Assembly (NCBI RefSeq): GCF_965363235.1 | Contig: NC_134839.1 | Span: 59,239,560 to 59,303,559, forward strand | Direction: 5' to 3' | Source of the DNA: Mytilus galloprovincialis | Taxonomy: Eukaryota; Mollusca; Bivalvia; Mytilida; Mytilidae | DNA: 64,000 nucleotides | Shown here: positions 55,701 to 64,000 of the stretch, in pieces | Layout of the letters: each line of letters begins with the position of its first letter | Position numbering within the stretch: the first letter of the stretch is position 1 | Notes under the pieces: generated by a model | Database searches by the model: none | The model's input: only the letters and a program-made list of their open reading frames with translations | Told to the model about the DNA's origin: nothing | Made by a program: the position numbers and the translations under genes

Positions 55701-58424
55701 CCAAATGGTTAGAAGAAAGTAAAATCACAAAAACCATCCGAAGAAAATTCAAAATTTAAACTTCATAATCAAACAAATGGAAAATAACTTTCATATATTA
55801 CTTGTATAAAACAAATACCTTTTCCACCCTGGTTAATATTCTAAACGATGAAATCATGGACTGTATCATTTCAACAACTTTTACAATTATTCTTTTTTAA
55901 TTTATCTCAATTGCAGGTATATGTTATACAAAAAGTAGTCTCGATTCAATACGTTATTAATTGCAGCGTCAGAAGAAGATAATGTATACTTATACACAAT
56001 GCATCATGGAGCTGATTTACCTCATGATCAGATCAAGATCAAATGTGGGTGGCGTCTCTTAATACTGTATTTGGCCAAACTTTTAGGAATGCTTTTCAAC
56101 TTCGTACTTTATTTGGCCTATTTAACTTTTTTGCATTCGAGCGTCACTGATGAGTCTTTTGTAGACGAAACGCGCCTCTGGCGTGAATAAAAAAATAATC
56201 CTGGTATCTATGATGAGTTAATTTACCGTTCTTTTACCGTTACGTCCTTTTAGAACGTCATATGTAAGCCGGGGCAGCATCTGCATGGACACATTTTTCA
56301 TTTATTTTTTTGAGCAATACTATATTAACACTTTTTCATATAATCTTCGTGTTTAGTTCTTATTTTAGTTGGTTTCTTTAATGGTAGAGCATGGAGTGCA
56401 AACTATATACTGTTTCATAAATTGAAATGTAAAATACTAAAATTCGATTATTCTATTTAAGAAAAAATAAATGTCTTTTTTTTGCACAAAACTGTTGATT
56501 TGCAATTGTTTAATATATTGCATTCAAAGAAAAAATAAACATATCTTTCCATTTTATTTAAGGTGCAATAGTTGAATTTACGAGAGCTCCAACAGAGTTG
56601 CTACCCAATGCATCATACACGATTACAATATACACCATTTCACCAAAATCGATTTATGGGGAACTTATACCAATAAAAGTGGTGTCAATTAAACCTCATG
56701 GTAAAACCATCTTTTATTCAAATCTTATGTTGTATATACAGTACGGATGAATAATTAGGATCATTCAAACGCATGACCTATAGATATGATTTTACTGCAG
56801 TTTTCAATGAAATTTTTCTTTTTTTCGTACATATAGGCACACTGTATTTCCTTCGGAGGACATCTTGCCAAGGTTTTGAAACCTGCTGATGATGAGTTAC
56901 TTAAAAGCCTCATACCTGGTAGGTTTTTTCTACGAAATATTACTTTATATTACAATGTACATATAAATGCACTAGTTTTGGAGAGGATTGATTGCATTAA
57001 TCTTAACAACCAAAGTATATAAATATAAAAAAAAACAAATACTTACAGTTGTTGTTACAACTATTCTGAGACATTTTGAATACACCAAATATGTTTCCGA
57101 CAAACATTTTTATTTCAATATTATTACTCCATACACGTTTTCAATGCATACACATTTAAAGAACTCTTATAAACTTCAAAACTAAGGAAGCTTCACTTTA
57201 ATATAATCTGCTTTTTTAAATATAATATCGTAATGAGTTTTTTATTAAGTAAATTAAGTAAACTCATCATAGATACCAGGATAAAAAAAATATTTACGCC
57301 AGACGCGCATTTCGTCTACAAAAGACTCATCATTGACGCTCGAATCAAAAACAGTTCAAAAGGCCAAATAATGTACGAAGTTGAAGAATATTGAGAACCA
57401 AAATTCCTAAAAGTTTGGCCAAATACAGCTATAAAGTAATCTATTCCTGAGGTAGAAAACCCTTAGTATGTTAGTAGTTCACTGATGTTTAAATCTGAAT
57501 AATCGATTAAGACAAAAATTTAGGTAACATAAACACATAAAATCTGCGAATCACAATAACTCTCAAAGGAGCACAACCAGTTAAGTGTCATCGTCTACTC
57601 ATGCATCATATGCCATGCGAATCTACACTCAGTCCAAATGTCATGATCCGTACACTTATAGATTATACTTCTATAATGTTATCGTAGAACATAAGTAACA
57701 GTTCATAACAAGAAGAAATGTTAGAATAATTATAAAGGGGAAGTGAAAGACCATTAGTTATAGCAAAGCAGATAGCAGATAAAAATTCGGTCATTAGTCC
57801 CATTCTGAGAAAGGAGAATGGATTTAATACTGCAAATGACTGTTTTGATGATTGCTCATCCGTTAGACCAATATGATAATTTCTTATAGGTCAATTCGTC
57901 ATCAAGGAAATCATGACAGGAAACTCAAGCCCTGTACTAACATACAGAATTAAGTTATAAACACAAATAGTTCATTCAGACATTGCTTAGCCAGCACAAT
58001 GTATGGACATTACGATTGTTTAGGTATCAATGTTTTTTTTCATTATCGTGCTTACACCGTGACGAATAAATGATCACGACTCGTTTTAACCTTACTTTTT
58101 TGTATTATGAGCAATCAAATTTATACACAAAATCAAATTTAATTAACAATGATTTAGATATTCAACTTATGTTTCTGAATTATGTTTATGCTTTCAGAAG
58201 GGGTTAATTATGTTTGGATCGACGGTTCTGATGAAGGAAAAGAGGGTAACTGGACATGGAATAACCCAATGGAGAATATTTTACTTGATTATTGGGGTCC
58301 TAACAGACCTGATAACTCCGGTAGTGGTCAGGATTGTATGATTTACCGTTATTTCAGTGGTGAATATCTATGGGACGACCGTGAATGTACTGATAACGAC
58401 TATCCATTTATTTGTGACATATGA
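49434..58424 (+). CDS. PAN-CTLD secreted lectin, gene 3 (type I, near copy of gene 1)
   Basis: Spliced coding sequence join(49434-49717, 53287-53332, 56837-56918, 58201-58424) gives 636 nt, 211 aa. The architecture equals gene 1: signal peptide, PAN-like domain, short-form CTLD with RPD and WDD. Differences from gene 1 include S in place of P near the end of the PAN domain (SSGW), ELLKSL for EFIKGL in exon 3, and ENI, NRPDNSGSG, YFSGE and DDREC in exon 4. Introns are 3.6, 3.5 and 1.3 kb, shorter than in gene 1 because gene 1 introns took more insertions. Intron 2 also holds fragments of an unrelated secreted gene. The gene 1 poly(A) hexamer at 17701 reads AATAAG here, so the 3' end may differ. 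Confidence 0.85.
50310..50800. repeat. ACGT-rich degenerate repeat block, unit C
   Basis: Full-length form, slightly different from B. Confidence 0.5.
51000..51305. repeat. 10-bp degenerate repeat ACTGGTCGAG, unit C
   Basis: Duplicate of the unit A block with scattered substitutions. Confidence 0.6.
52893..53015 (-). repeat. GACGCGCGTTTCGTC-family fragment after unit C
   Basis: It contains CTCAATGCTCTTCAACTTCG and GACGAAATGCGCGTCTGGCG. The first part also ends unit B (46586-46601), so the right duplication breakpoint lies inside this repeat. Confidence 0.6.
53287..53332 (+). CDS. Gene 3 exon 2: start of CTLD
   Basis: 46 nt between TTTTCAG and GTGATG. It encodes SKVFVNELKTWPDAE, identical at protein level to gene 1 exon 2. 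The donor is weak, as in gene 1 (GTAATG there). Confidence 0.85.
53352..53443 (+). repeat. 23-bp tandem repeat, four copies
   Basis: The unit contains ATTATATGATAACATACAAA; copies start at 53352, 53375, 53398 and 53421. The matching site in gene 1 (about 10003) has a single copy. It begins 20 bases after the exon 2 donor of gene 3. Confidence 0.85.
53670..53754 (+). CDS. Candidate signal-peptide exon of a nested secreted gene
   Basis: ATG at 53670 opens MFCIFVGMFIGVLVSSIVFG then VGQIQIPK and ends at a good donor GTGAGT (53755) in phase 1. The run of hydrophobic residues after the ATG looks like a signal peptide. A second in-frame ATG stands at 53691. It lies inside intron 2 of gene 3 and its phase does not fit the next lectin exon (phase 0), so it is not part of the lectin. 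The next phase-compatible candidates are 55967 and 56563. It is absent from the matching intron of gene 1. Confidence 0.4.
54480..54725 (-). repeat. ACTGGTCGAG-type degenerate repeats, opposite orientation
   Basis: Repeated ACTCGACCAGTCTGAA-type words in intron 2 of gene 3, the complement of the motif in the PAN-exon blocks. Not part of the tandem units, so it is an independent copy of the same repeat type. Confidence 0.5.
55967..56055 (+). pseudogene. Candidate interrupted exon of the nested gene
   Basis: After TTGCAG the frame compatible with a phase 1 intron reads SEEDNVYLYTMHHGADLPHD then QIKIKCGW and runs, without a donor, into a repeat (about 56080-56215) of the family bearing the CAGACGCGCGTTTCG core in reverse orientation. 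I read this as an exon truncated by that insertion. The 3' boundary is approximate. No family is recognised from this piece alone. Confidence 0.3.
56563..56700 (+). pseudogene. Fibronectin type III-like half-domain exon in intron 2 of gene 3
   Basis: 138 nt between TTTAAG and GTAAAA, symmetric phase 1-1, open throughout. The peptide contains PTELLPNASYTITIYTISPK then SIYGELIPIKVVSI, matching the second half of an FN3 fold (L-P-x-x-x-Y-x-I-x-I-Y, then G, then alternating hydrophobics). Phase 1-1 is typical of FN3 exons. It cannot be spliced between lectin exons 2 and 3 (both phase 0 at that junction) without breaking the frame, so it belongs to a different gene or relic. Called a pseudogene piece because no complete gene is assembled here. 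Confidence 0.45.
56837..56918 (+). CDS. Gene 3 exon 3: central CTLD helix
   Basis: 82 nt between TATAG and GTAGGT. AHCISFGGHLAKV as in gene 1, then a helix with ELLKSL. Confidence 0.86.
57255..57475 (+). repeat. GACGCGCGTTTCGTC-family unit in intron 3 of gene 3
   Basis: It begins AACTCATCATAGATACCAGG, has CAGACGCGCATTTCGTCTAC, and is absent from the matching place in gene 1 (about 16230). Confidence 0.6.
58201..58424 (+). CDS. Gene 3 exon 4: C-terminal CTLD half and stop
   Basis: 224 nt to the TGA at 58422-58424. The acceptor region reads CAGAAG (58195-58200); either AG keeps the frame, so the product may differ by one Glu. It contains WIDG, NWTW, NRPDN, QDC, YLWDDREC and FICDI. Confidence 0.87.
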
Positions 58425-58708
58425 TTTATTTGTCACAATTTCTTGGATAGAATGTTGGTATAAGAGACATTTTTACTTGTTCAGAATCTATGCTGGAATG
58501 CCTTAGACTATACATCACATTATCATCATCGTCATTTTCAATTGAAACAAATGACTAAAGAAAAAAAAATGCATTGTCTAAACACAATAAGTGCTTATAT
58601 GATTTAAAGCTCACTGGCACTTTCCGTTTTGAGTTTTCCTCATAGTTCGGTATTTTTGCTATTTCTATTATCACCTGTTAATTGACAATTTGCAAATGTA
58701 TTGTAAAT

Positions 58709-59772
58709 AAACTCATCATAGATATCAGGACTAAATTTAGTATATACGCCAGACGCGCGTTTCGTCTACAGAAGACTCATCAGTGACGCTCGAATTCAAA
58801 AAAGTTAAAAAGGCCAAATAAAGTACGAAGTTAAAGAGCATTGAGGACCAAAATTCCTAAAAGTTTTGCCAAATACAGCTAAGGTAATCTATGACTGAGA
58901 TAGAAAAGCCTTAGTATTTCAAAAAATTCAAAAATTTGTTAACAGTAAATTTATAAATATAACCATATCAATGACAATTCATGTCAGCACAAAAAGTGCT
59001 GACTACTGGGATTATGATACCCTCGGGGTAATAAATCTCCCCCAGCAGTGACATCGACCCAGTGGTTGTAAATAAACTCATCATAGATATCAGGACTAAA
59101 TTTAATATATATGCCTAACGCGCGTTTTGTCTACAAAAGACTCATCAGTGATACTCGAATCCAAAAGAGTTAAAAAGGTCAAATAAAATACGAAGTTGAA
59201 GAGCATTGAGGACCAAAGTTCCTAAAAGTTTTGCCAAATACAGCTATGGTAATCTATGCCTGAGGTAGAAAAGCCTTAGTATTTCAAAAAAATCAAAAAT
59301 TTGTTAACAGTAAATTTATAAATATAACCATATCAATGACAATTCATATCATCACAAAAAGTGCTGACTACTGGGCTTGTGATACCCCCGGGAAAATAAA
59401 TCTCCACCAGCAGTGGCATCGACCCAGTGGTTGTAAATAAACTCATCATAGATATCAGGACTAAATGTAGTATATACGCCAGACGCGCGTTTCGTCTACA
59501 AAAGACTCATCAGTGACGCTCGAATACAAAAAAGTTAAAAAGGCCAAATAAAGTACGAAGTTAAAGAGCATTGAGGACCAAAATTCCTAAAAGTTTTGTC
59601 AAATACAGCTAAGGTAATCTATGTCTAAGGTAGAAAAGCCTTAGTATTTGAAAAAATTCAAAAAATTAATCATATCAAAGACAATTCATGTCAGCACAAA
59701 AAGTGCTGACTACTGGGCTTGTGATACCCTGGGGGAAATAAATCTCCAGCAGCAGTGACATCAACCCAGTGG
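58709..59772 (+). repeat. Tandem array, 365-bp units (2.9 copies) after gene 3
   Basis: Units start at 58709, 59074 and 59439 (AAACTCATCATAGATATCAG); each has the CAGACGCGCGTTTCGTCTAC core or a variant and ends ATCGACCCAGTGG. The third unit has an internal deletion. The paralogous sequence after gene 1 (about 17916) is uninterrupted, which gives an empty site. Confidence 0.75.
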
Positions 59773-61080
59773 CTGCTTTTCAACATAAGTACACTTATTA
59801 TTTTTCAAGGAGTGAAACTGACACAACTAGATAATAATAGGTACGCTGGGAAGAATAATGTATGCTAACGTAAACATTCATTGCTTCAAGTAAATAACTT
59901 TTTTTGTAAGGTAAAATAGAGTTTAACAGTAAATAACACCTCGCACTCAGCTGCTTGAATTGGGTAATTCTTGTTAAAAAACTGAAAGGTTGTTGTACAC
60001 TGCAATATCATCTGCTTTGTTTCTCAGTAGGTTTCATAGTAACGGCAAAGCAAAACCAATGTTCTGCAAACAGACGAAACGTGTATGCAAAGGTAATACA
60101 TAGAAAGGAATATAAATGAAAGTTCATATGCAAAGTCAAAAACATAACGAAGACATTAAAAAAAAATCTTGAAAGTTTAAATTGCAAAATCTACTTGTTA
60201 AAACTTTTAAAACGAAAAAAATATATTAAAATAAGGCGATGAGGTATGACTGCAATTTAGACGATTATCTACCACAGACACAAACGCATGCAGATGTAAT
60301 CAACTGTAATATCTATAAGTCATCGTATTACAATTACGAAAATCGAATTGAAATAAAGATTCTAAAACAAGAGTTGAATAATTAAAATCTCGTAATCGGT
60401 CGCACGTATCAAATATCCTTAATGCAATTACTTTGATGTGTACTGTTAAGAACTACTAATTAGTTGGGTTTTGTTTAAATTCTAATTATTTAAATTGGAT
60501 TGAAATCTATGACATTTGTATAATTTTCGTCCTGCAATTTGAACACTGATGTCTTTATCTACTGAATATTGTAACACAGGAATATTAGGCTGTAGTTTGA
60601 TTTCTTGTAACCTCACTTTTCCTTACAATATGTGGTGTGTTTGAGGAATTTAAGTTTAATGTTTGTGTTATGGTTTGCCTTATGTTTTGAAGGGCTCCGT
60701 AAGCCTCGCTCTGCCCTAATAACTAAGATTCGTACTAAAAGTTGACAATTTTCTGAAATTAATCTGATCGTGTATATCTGTCTGAAAAGATATATATGAT
60801 CAGATTTTGGGTCCAAATGAGGTCCATGGTGCAAAATGAATTTTTTATGCAATAAGTACCTATATATAAGTGAAACAATACTGCAAAGTTTTAAGAGTGA
60901 TGTGGACTGTAGTTTTTACGAAACGGCCTTTGAAAGTGTTTTAAATTAAGAAAATATATTAAATGCATGCCAATTTGATAAAATTCATTATTATGCAATA
61001 GTTAATATACGCATGTGCAAACAAATTTTAATGGATTTACAGCATGGGCTAATTTGCGAAGCGAAAGAAGCACGTCATAT
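59773..61080. other. 3' flank of gene 3
   Basis: Homologous to about 17925-19020 downstream of gene 1 and then diverging. No gene recognised. Confidence 0.4.
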
Positions 61081-61184
61081 TAAAATAGTTATCAAAGATA
61101 CCAGGCTTATAATTTAATAAGCCAGACGCACGTTTCTTCTACATAAAACTAATCAATGAAGCTCAGATAAAAAATAGTAACTAG

Positions 61185-63712
61185 AGGCTCTAAAGAGTCT
61201 GTGTCGCTCACCTTGGTCTGCGTGCATATCATAAACGAATAAAAATTTACAAAATTTACAAATTTATGAAAATTGTTTAAAATTGACTATAAAGGGCAAT
61301 AACTCCATAAGGGGTTAATTGACCATTTTCATCATGTTGACTTATTTGTAAGTCTTACTCTGCTGTACATTATTGCTGCTTACAGTTTATCTCTATTTAT
61401 AATAATATTCAAGATAGTCAAAAGCTGTAAAATTTTCTGAAAATTACCAATTCCGGGACAGCAACCCAACAACGGGTTGCCTGATTGGTCTGAAAATTTC
61501 ACGGCAGATAGACTTTGACCTAACGAACAAATTTATTTTCGTCAGATTTGCTTTAAATGCTTTGGTTTCTGAGATTTTAACAGAAAACTGCATTTTACTC
61601 TATGTCCTATTTTTAGCCATGTCGGCCATCTTGGTTCGCAAGCAGGGTCATCGGACACATTTTTAAAACTACATACCCTAATGATGATTGTTAAACAGTT
61701 TCGTTAAATTTGTCTTAGTAGTTTTAGAGGAGAAGATTTTTGTACAAGATAACAAAAATTGACGAAAAATTGACAAAAATTTGCTATAAAGGGCAATAAC
61801 TCCTTAAGCCCCAGTCCTACTAGACCACGATCGCACCACGCTCACCGCGATCTAAAATAAAATCAGATCGTAGTGAGGTCGCGGTATGAGCGGAACGAAA
61901 ATGTAAATGTTCGTTGCTTTTCCGATGCTACTACGTCCTCATTACGCTTTTACAACGATCCCGCTACGATTATACCACGTTCTCACCGCGCGCTTATTCT
62001 GCGACCTCACTACGCTTATCAAAATCTTTCTACGCTCATCACGTTCTCACTACGACTATACCACGAGTTATCCGAGTGCAACACGATCTTACCAAGCTTC
62101 TACTACAATCATACTACGTTCATACCGCGATCTTACTACGCTCTCAGCAATAACGTCAACATAGTGTTCCATATCAATATAGTTCCATTCCTTCTATTTC
62201 TGATTAATACGAAGATTTCTCGAAAACAATAGTCATGCCACCAAAATCTACTAGAACATGTGGGCGTGGTGGTAGGGGTTAAAATAGAGAAAGAGGGTCC
62301 TCTGAAAGAAACAAATCCTGATCAAGTTGAGATGTCGGATCGACCAATCCAACCTAAATTACAACCTATTGCTGGTCCATAAAGCTGAAACGACGATATT
62401 TTAGTAAACGATAGCAGAGATGACACAATAGATATAGGAAGATGTGGTATGATCGCCAATGAAACAATTCTCCATCCAATTAACAATTTTTAAAAGTAAA
62501 CCATTATAGGCCAAGGTACGGTCTTCAATACGGAGCATTGGCTCACACCTAACAGCAAGCTATAAAGGCCCCCCAGAATTACTTGTGTGAAACCATTCAG
62601 ACGGGAAACCCAACGGTCTAATCTATATTAAAACGAGAAGCATGGTTGAGCCGTTTGAAAAAAAGGACAAGAAGTCCCAATTACATACAAACAAAACCTG
62701 GAGAGTTTTTAATATATTTTATGTGAAATGACAATGATAATGATGATCGTAGTATGAATGTAGTCAGGTCGTAAGAAGAGCGTGATGAGGACGGTAAGGG
62801 CGTGCTAGAATCGTACTATGGTCGTGAACAGCGTGGTATAGTCGTAGACGATGCGTAGTTAGGTCGCGGTGAGAACGTAATAGTCGTAGTGAGGTCGTAA
62901 TATCGTCGCTGTCAGATCGTAGCGCAGTTTCTTCGAATATAATCAAGCTTTCTCTACGCTCTCGCTGCGATGGTACAGCGACCTTTGCGATCTTACTACG
63001 ATCTTAGTGCGCTCTCACTACGCTTCTACTACGACCTGATTTCGCCACGACCGCACCATGTTCAAAGTTTGCCACGCTCATCACGACCGTAATACAACCT
63101 TACTGCGATCTACACGATCGTACTACGATCATCAAAATTTGCATTTTTTCACTGGTCGTAGTCCCTAGTGGGACTGCGGTATTAAGGGGTGAACTGACCA
63201 TTTTGGTCATTTGACTTATTTGAAGATCTTACTTTCCTGAATATTATTGCTGTTTACAGTTTACTTCTATCTAAAATAAATAATAATATTCAAGATAATA
63301 ACCAAAAACGGCAAAATTTCCTTAAAATTACCAATTCTGGGGCAGTAACCCAACAATGGGTTGTCCGTTTCATCTGAAAATTTCAAGGCAGATAGATCCT
63401 GACCTGATAAACAATTTTACCCCATGTCAGATTTGCTCTAAATGCTTTGGTTTCAGAGATATAAGCAAAAAAAATGCATTTTACCCCATTGTTCTATTTT
63501 TAGCCATGGCGGCCATCTTAGTTGGTTGGAGGGATCACCGGACACATTTCAAACTAGATACCCCAATGATGATTGTGGCCAAGTTTGGTTAAATTTGGCC
63601 CACTAGTTTTAGAGCAAAAGATTTTTGTAAAAGTTAACGACGACGGACGCAGGACGACGACGGACGCAAAGTGATGAGAAAAGCTCACTTGCCCCTTTGA
63701 GCCAGGTGAGCT
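61185..63712 (-). mobile_element. AGCTCACCTGGC-type repeat, copy 2, reverse orientation, with nested insertion
   Basis: It starts CTAGAGGCTCTAAAGAGTCT and ends GCCAGGTGAGCT, the reverse of 7450-9251, with only about one internal 500-bp unit. It interrupts a GACGCGCGTTTCGTC-family unit (61085-61180, resuming at 63715) and is itself interrupted by the element at 61808. Confidence 0.65.
61808..63181 (-). mobile_element. TTAA-type element with CGTAG/CTACG ends (copy 2, 1.4 kb)
   Basis: TTAA at 61804-61807 and 63182-63185, in a host sequence (AACTCC / GGGGTGAACTGACC) that is continuous when one TTAA and the insert are removed. Ends GCCCCAGTCCTACTAG and CTAGTGGGACTGCGGTA match copy 1 in opposite orientation. 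The open frames at 61873-62232 are runs of the degenerate CTACG words and are not genes. Confidence 0.75.
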
Positions 63713-63714
63713 AA

Positions 63715-64000
63715 AAAAGCCAAACAAGTACAAAGTTGAAAAGCTTTTAAAATTCCAAAAATTTGGCAAAATTCGGCAAAAAACAAAAAATACAACCAAA
63801 AAATAAATCATAAAATAAGTATGAAAATAAGTTCAAAACACGTATTAGAAAAATTACATGCAGTAACGGTGCTATCATACGTTTGTTAATATTTATATAC
63901 CTTGTTGACATTAAGTAAAGGTTAGACATGTTAGACGAGTTCGTTCAAATTTATTAAAATAAAATTCGTAACCTTTGAAGAAGATCATATTTTTTAAACA
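63715..64000 (+). repeat. Start of a second type II gene region
   Basis: It matches 22345-22642 to the last base of the window. In gene 2 the PAN start codon follows 241 bases later. Confidence 0.65.

Noticed and set aside
61873..62232. 119-residue open frame and its overlapping partners
   Set aside because: All three frames are open because the degenerate 11-bp CTACG words contain few stops; the peptide is a low-complexity run of RSHYD-like words.

Overview
This window reads as nuclear DNA of a marine bivalve, most likely a mussel of the Mytilus type. The evidence is AT-rich sequence, genes broken into tiny exons by long introns, several dispersed repeat families that I recognise as mussel-like, and the gene content. 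No bacterial operon, rRNA, tRNA or viral genome is visible. The species call is inference.

The real genes form a plus-strand tandem array of small secreted lectins. Each has an N-terminal PAN/apple-like domain in one exon and a short-form C-type lectin domain (CTLD) split over three exons. Gene 1 has exons at 2224-2507, 9946-9991, 15826-15907 and 17319-17542 (211 aa). Gene 2 has exons at 22883-23172, 32404-32449, 35404-35485 and 35901-36145 (220 aa) and is a divergent paralogue. Gene 3 has exons at 49434-49717, 53287-53332, 56837-56918 and 58201-58424 (211 aa) and is nearly identical to gene 1. All three share exon sizes (46 and 82 nt for the middle exons) and intron phases (2, 0, 1). An extra, intact PAN first exon lies at 43136-43419 with no CTLD of its own.

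The layout comes from duplication at two scales. A block of about 6.3 kb around the PAN exon exists three times: unit A from 1 to about 5.6 kb, B at about 40282-46600, and C at about 46601-52891; B and C are head to tail. A larger unit of about 41 kb, made of a type I gene (genes 1 and 3) and a type II gene (gene 2), is also duplicated. The last 280 bases match the sequence just upstream of gene 2, so a second type II gene should start just past base 64000.

The rest is introns and spacers filled with repeats: five insertions flanked by TTAA (one family present twice), TIR elements with target duplications, tandem arrays of 350-365 bp units, short-period degenerate repeats, a 5'-truncated reverse transcriptase fragment (26043-26602), and a three-level nested insertion at 61.1-63.7 kb. 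Intron 2 of gene 3 holds what looks like a small, broken, secreted fibronectin-III-type gene.

Functionally, the lectins are probably secreted recognition proteins. The canonical sugar-binding triplet is replaced by RPD, so ligand specificity cannot be read from the sequence. All splice junctions here were inferred by eye from frame, GT/AG signals and agreement between paralogues; no transcript evidence was available.
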